Of a stretch of 64,000 nucleotides of DNA, positions 60,724 to 64,000 are shown piece after piece. The notes beneath the pieces are model-generated. The model was not told the origin of the DNA and made no database searches. It saw only the letters and a list, made by a program, of their open reading frames with translations. Source of the stretch: Shewanella halifaxensis HAW-EB4 (GTDB lineage: Bacteria; Pseudomonadota; Gammaproteobacteria; Enterobacterales; Shewanellaceae); the NCBI RefSeq assembly GCF_000019185.1, contig NC_010334.1, positions 1,736,001-1,800,000 on the forward strand. Direction: 5' to 3'. Made by a program: the position numbers and the translations under genes. Each line of letters opens with the position of its first letter. Position 1 is the first letter of the stretch.

Positions 60724-61609
60724 TAGTGGGTTCGATATATCTGTTGTGGTTCCTCTTTTTAATAAAGAAAAATTTGTAGAAAGAGCACTTAATTCTATAT
60801 TGCAACAAACTATTTTACCTAATAAAATCATCATCGTAGATGATGGTTCAACTGATGGCTCAAATGAGATAGCTTTAAGGATCAAGAAGAGATTTGGTGA
60901 TTTAATTTATATCCATAAACAAACCAATGCAGGCGTTTCTGTTGCAAGAAATAAAGGTTTGGAGCTAGCGGATTCTAAGTTCGTCGCCTTTCTTGATGCT
61001 GATGATGAATTCCATTCAAATTTTATTGAAAAAGCTAAAGCTCTTATTGAAGATTATCCATCAAATGTCATTTATGGCTTTGGTTATCAAAGATTTGGAG
61101 AGGATTCCTCTAAAAACCACATTAGGGGGGAAGTAGATTTTTTTAAGCTTTATTGTGAACGTAATCAGTGTCCACTCTCTGCATCTTCGGTTGTAATTGA
61201 CAAAGAGAGCGTAGGAAATAACTTGTTTCCTGTGGGCTATGGTATGGGGGAAGATATTCTAGCGTGGTTAAAAATACTAGCAAAGGGACATAGTTTAATT
61301 CTCGATTCTACTCCTGTAGCAATATATCATCACGATGATTTATCTAGTGCTGTTTTGAATCCTGTTGCAAAGAATGAGCCTTGCTTCTTGAAAAGCAACA
61401 TCATGCAACAATTTAATGGTACATATTACAAGCGCTTTATTAGATATCATACATCTGATTATATTAAGAGCCACATTCTGTATGGCAATAGATGTTTTGT
61501 TTTTAAATATATCCTAAGGAAAGGTGGTTATTATCTAAAGTTCCTTCCATTATTATTAATACCGAAAAAAATAATAATATATAAAGTAAGTAAAAATAAT
61601 TTAAAATAA
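60710..61609 (+). CDS. Glycosyltransferase family 2
   Basis: 299 residues. ISVVVPLFNKEKFVERALNS, IIVDDGSTDGSNEIA, NAGVSVARNKGLELA and FLDADDEFHSNF are GT2 motifs. The C-terminus is basic (PLLLIPKKIIIYKVSKN), probably membrane associated. ATG 60710 overlaps the pyruvyltransferase end. Donor sugar unknown. Confidence 0.9.
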   Translation: MHSSNSGFDISVVVPLFNKEKFVERALNSILQQTILPNKIIIVDDGSTDGSNEIALRIKKRFGDLIYIHKQTNAGVSVARNKGLELADSKFVAFLDADDEFHSNFIEKAKALIEDYPSNVIYGFGYQRFGEDSSKNHIRGEVDFFKLYCERNQCPLSASSVVIDKESVGNNLFPVGYGMGEDILAWLKILAKGHSLILDSTPVAIYHHDDLSSAVLNPVAKNEPCFLKSNIMQQFNGTYYKRFIRYHTSDYIKSHILYGNRCFVFKYILRKGGYYLKFLPLLLIPKKIIIYKVSKNNLK

Positions 61610-61626
61610 TTTGCTTGTTGGGTTCT

Positions 61627-62823
61627 ATGTCAAATGAATTTAAGTTGCTAATCGGTCTAAATGCAAGTTATGCTATGCTGCTTTTAGTTTCTATTTTTAT
61701 TGATTTCGGAGGTATGACTTCACTATTCCCTTTGTTTGTACTTTTTGCTTTATTATTAGTTAATTTTAGACGTTTAAAAACTTATAAGTTCAAGATTGTT
61801 GAATTGTCTATCTTACTTTTACTTTTTTTTGGGATTTCTGCACACGTATTTTTAGCTCCTTACTTGAATATTACAGAGTTTGTAAAGTTTTTGTTGATAT
61901 TTGTCTTTTACTTTATCGGTTTAAACGTTAAGTTTCATACGGGCAGAGAGTGGAGGAAAATGAGTGCTAGTTACTCATTATTTTTCCTGCCTTTAATTTT
62001 CTTATTACCATTGTGCTGCTTGATTGTTTATATCTTTCAAAGTTATTCATCTGGAGATTCAACTGGTAAAGTTTTATTTTTTAGTAATAGAAATAATGCT
62101 ATAGCCTTTACTTTTGTATGCCTATTTATTTACTCTGCTTTAGGTGCGAAAGATAAGATCGTTTATATGCTTATTACTATGTTCACTTTACTGTATAGTA
62201 CGCTGGGTGCACTAGTTGCGCTATTGTTTTCTATAGTGGTGGTTAATACTAAGCTTACAGCTAAAAATATTTTAATATTTTGTGTATTATTAGCTCTCAG
62301 TTTCACTCTATACTTTTATAGCGAACTTCCTATATTTGAAAGAATAAAGGTTATGATTCATGGGTTTTCTGAGTTTCTTAATTTATATAGTTTAGAGGAT
62401 GTCGCTACACTTAGTTTTGGTGAATTTGCTGCACTGCAAGGTGGTAATGACGTATCGATGTTTTTTAGATTAAAACATTGGATCGAAATTTTTTTCATAG
62501 CTAAACAGAATTGGTTACTATTAATACCTGGTTGGGGAATGAATGCCTCTGTAGAGTTGACCAACCTTAAGTTAGTTCCACATAATGATTGGCTTAGAAT
62601 TCTTTTTGAGCTTGGGATTATAAATTTCTTTGCATTTTCCCTGCTTTTTTTGAGGGTATTCTTTAAACTTAAATCGATCTCAAAAATTTTGTGTACGCTT
62701 TTTTTGTGTATTAATACTTATTTCTTTACTGAGAATTTGATAAATAACTTTTTAGTTACTTCTCTTCTTTATTTTTCTGCTGGAATGGTGGTTGGACGTG
62801 AAAATATTAAATGTAGGACATAA
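61627..62823 (+). CDS. Putative O-antigen/capsule polymerase (Wzy-like)
   Basis: 398 residues, about ten or more membrane spans and a large loop around residues 250-320 carrying LSFGEFAALQGGNDVSMFFR and PGWGMNASVEL. This is the layout of Wzy/O-antigen ligase proteins, which are too divergent for a certain name. The position among a flippase and glycosyltransferases supports polymerase. The start may also be TTG at 61615 or 61618; ATG 61627 is preferred. It overlaps the next gene by 26 bases. Confidence 0.7.
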   Translation: MSNEFKLLIGLNASYAMLLLVSIFIDFGGMTSLFPLFVLFALLLVNFRRLKTYKFKIVELSILLLLFFGISAHVFLAPYLNITEFVKFLLIFVFYFIGLNVKFHTGREWRKMSASYSLFFLPLIFLLPLCCLIVYIFQSYSSGDSTGKVLFFSNRNNAIAFTFVCLFIYSALGAKDKIVYMLITMFTLLYSTLGALVALLFSIVVVNTKLTAKNILIFCVLLALSFTLYFYSELPIFERIKVMIHGFSEFLNLYSLEDVATLSFGEFAALQGGNDVSMFFRLKHWIEIFFIAKQNWLLLIPGWGMNASVELTNLKLVPHNDWLRILFELGIINFFAFSLLFLRVFFKLKSISKILCTLFLCINTYFFTENLINNFLVTSLLYFSAGMVVGRENIKCRT

Positions 62824-63994
62824 TTACTTTGTTGCTGGAGGTTCCGACCGCGTTTTGATTGAAACTGAGAGAATGTTAAAAGATAAAGGGCACACAGTAA
62901 TTCCGTTCTGTTCAAGTAACGATAAAAACTCTGAAAGTGAATTCAGTCAATTCTTCCCAGATTCAATCAATACTAAAAGCATTGTTTCTTCAAATCCTAT
63001 CTCATTCCTTTATAATTTTGACGCAGCCAAAAAACTAAACAAACTGTTGAATGCAAATGAACTTGATATAGCACATCTGCATATATACTACGGGAAATTA
63101 ACAACGTCAATTTTAAGCGTTTTGAAGAAACATCATATACCTATTGTTCAAACGCTGCATGAATATAAATTAGTCTGCCCCGTTTATACAATGGAAAGGG
63201 AAGGGACCGTTTGTAATGATTGTGTATCTTATAGCCGTTTTAAATGTATAACTAATAGATGTAAAGATAAGTCACTTATCAAGTCAACAGCTATGGCTCT
63301 AGAGTCATATGTCTCAAGAAAACTAGGAGATATATCTAAGATAGATCTTTTTTTGTCGGTAAGTAATTTTCACCGAGACATGATGATACAGGGGGGAATT
63401 CCACCTGAAAAGATTGAGGTGTTATATAATTTTATAAATATCAACTCTTACGTACCTAATTATGAAAGTGATGGGTATTTTTTATATTTTGGTCGAATTG
63501 AAGAGCTAAAAGGTATTCGCACTTTGATTGATAGCTTCTCTGTGTTGAGTCAAAAATTACTTATTGTAGGTGATGGTTCTTTTGCTAATGAATTAGTTGA
63601 TCTTATTGCTGGTAAATCAAATATTGATTATATTGGCTTTAAAGAAGGTGAAGAATTAAAACGTATAATATCAAATTCTAAGTGTGTTCTTGTACCCTCT
63701 GAATGGTACGAAAATTGCCCTATGAATGTTTTGGAAGCCAAGTCATTAGGTAAGCCTGTTATCGGTGCGAACATAGGAGGAATCCCTGAATTAATCAGAG
63801 ATGGTATCGATGGATATTTATTTTCTCCTGGTAGTACTGAAGAATTAAAAGATGTAGTTAAAAAGATAGAAGAGAATTTAGTGGTGTTCGGAAGGCGTGC
63901 GAGGCTTGATGTCGAAGAAAGATTTTCCGAAAAAGTCTATTATGACAACTTGAATAGTCATTATATAAGATTGATTGAAAATTATAGAAAATAA
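62798..63994 (+). CDS. Glycosyltransferase family 4
   Basis: 398 residues from GTG 62798. GT-B fold: N-terminal KILNVGHNYFVAGGSDRVL with the glycine-rich loop, then YFGRIEELKGIRTLIDSF and the C-terminal PSEWYENCPMNVLEAKSLGKPVIG region with catalytic glutamates (about 304-325). A middle Cys-rich stretch (VCPVYTMEREGTVCNDCVSYSRFKC) is present, as in many GT4 proteins. The frame can start at TTG 62792, two codons earlier. The gene ends 6 bases before the window edge. Confidence 0.9.
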   Translation: MKILNVGHNYFVAGGSDRVLIETERMLKDKGHTVIPFCSSNDKNSESEFSQFFPDSINTKSIVSSNPISFLYNFDAAKKLNKLLNANELDIAHLHIYYGKLTTSILSVLKKHHIPIVQTLHEYKLVCPVYTMEREGTVCNDCVSYSRFKCITNRCKDKSLIKSTAMALESYVSRKLGDISKIDLFLSVSNFHRDMMIQGGIPPEKIEVLYNFININSYVPNYESDGYFLYFGRIEELKGIRTLIDSFSVLSQKLLIVGDGSFANELVDLIAGKSNIDYIGFKEGEELKRIISNSKCVLVPSEWYENCPMNVLEAKSLGKPVIGANIGGIPELIRDGIDGYLFSPGSTEELKDVVKKIEENLVVFGRRARLDVEERFSEKVYYDNLNSHYIRLIENYRK

Positions 63995-64000
63995 GAATTT

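Overview
The window reads as the chromosome of a Shewanella-type gammaproteobacterium. The gene order matches the single polar flagellum cluster of Shewanella and Vibrio: tandem flagellins, flaG, fliD, a FlaI/FliT-like gene, fliS, flrA, flrBC, fliE to fliR, flhB, flhA, flhF, flhG, fliA, cheY, cheZ, cheA, cheB, parC, parP, cheW and a DUF2802 gene. An RssB/MlaA/RfaH block and a Wza/Wzz/Rml/Wzx/Wzy surface polysaccharide cluster follow. The genus is inferred from synteny and protein likeness, not from a marker gene.

Layout: 1-4.3 kb holds two flagellins (the first cut by the window edge), filament cap and secretion chaperones. 4.5-8.9 kb holds the three flagellar regulators FlrA, FlrB and FlrC. 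9.4-24 kb holds the basal body, switch and type III export genes. 24-28 kb holds FlhF, FlhG and FliA, which set pole, number and late gene expression. 28-36.7 kb is the chemotaxis operon with the polar array partitioning pair ParC/ParP. 37.1-39.2 kb (minus strand) carries an FhlB-like stub and a large FliK-like protein. 39.5-45.2 kb has mlaA, rssB, a giant 15-bp tandem array with an embedded four-helix-bundle gene, and a POT peptide transporter. 45.6-64 kb has rfaH, a long leader with an exact ops element, and the polysaccharide operon, whose distal half (from about 55.5 kb) is much more AT-rich and looks acquired.

Regulation is visible in the DNA. Four sigma-54 (-24/-12) promoters lie upstream of flrB, fliE, fliK and flhA. 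A sigma-28 promoter precedes the second flagellin. This fits the FlrA > FlrBC > FliA hierarchy whose members are all encoded here. RfaH and the ops site at 47142 form an antitermination pair for the polysaccharide operon.

The least ordinary content is intergenic. A family of short palindromic words recurs as left and right modules in about five intergenic regions. A 15-bp tandem repeat (consensus GACGGTACAAGCTGA) is expanded to about 77 units after rssB, 8 units after a four-helix-bundle (23S-IVP/S23-like) gene and about 11 units after the DUF2802 gene. The first two arrays start at the stop codon of the preceding gene. The first two also end in the same tail, followed further right by inverted copies of the unit. 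Two four-helix-bundle genes both sit inside repeat-rich spacers. This repeat/4HB combination is the best candidate for an undescribed element.
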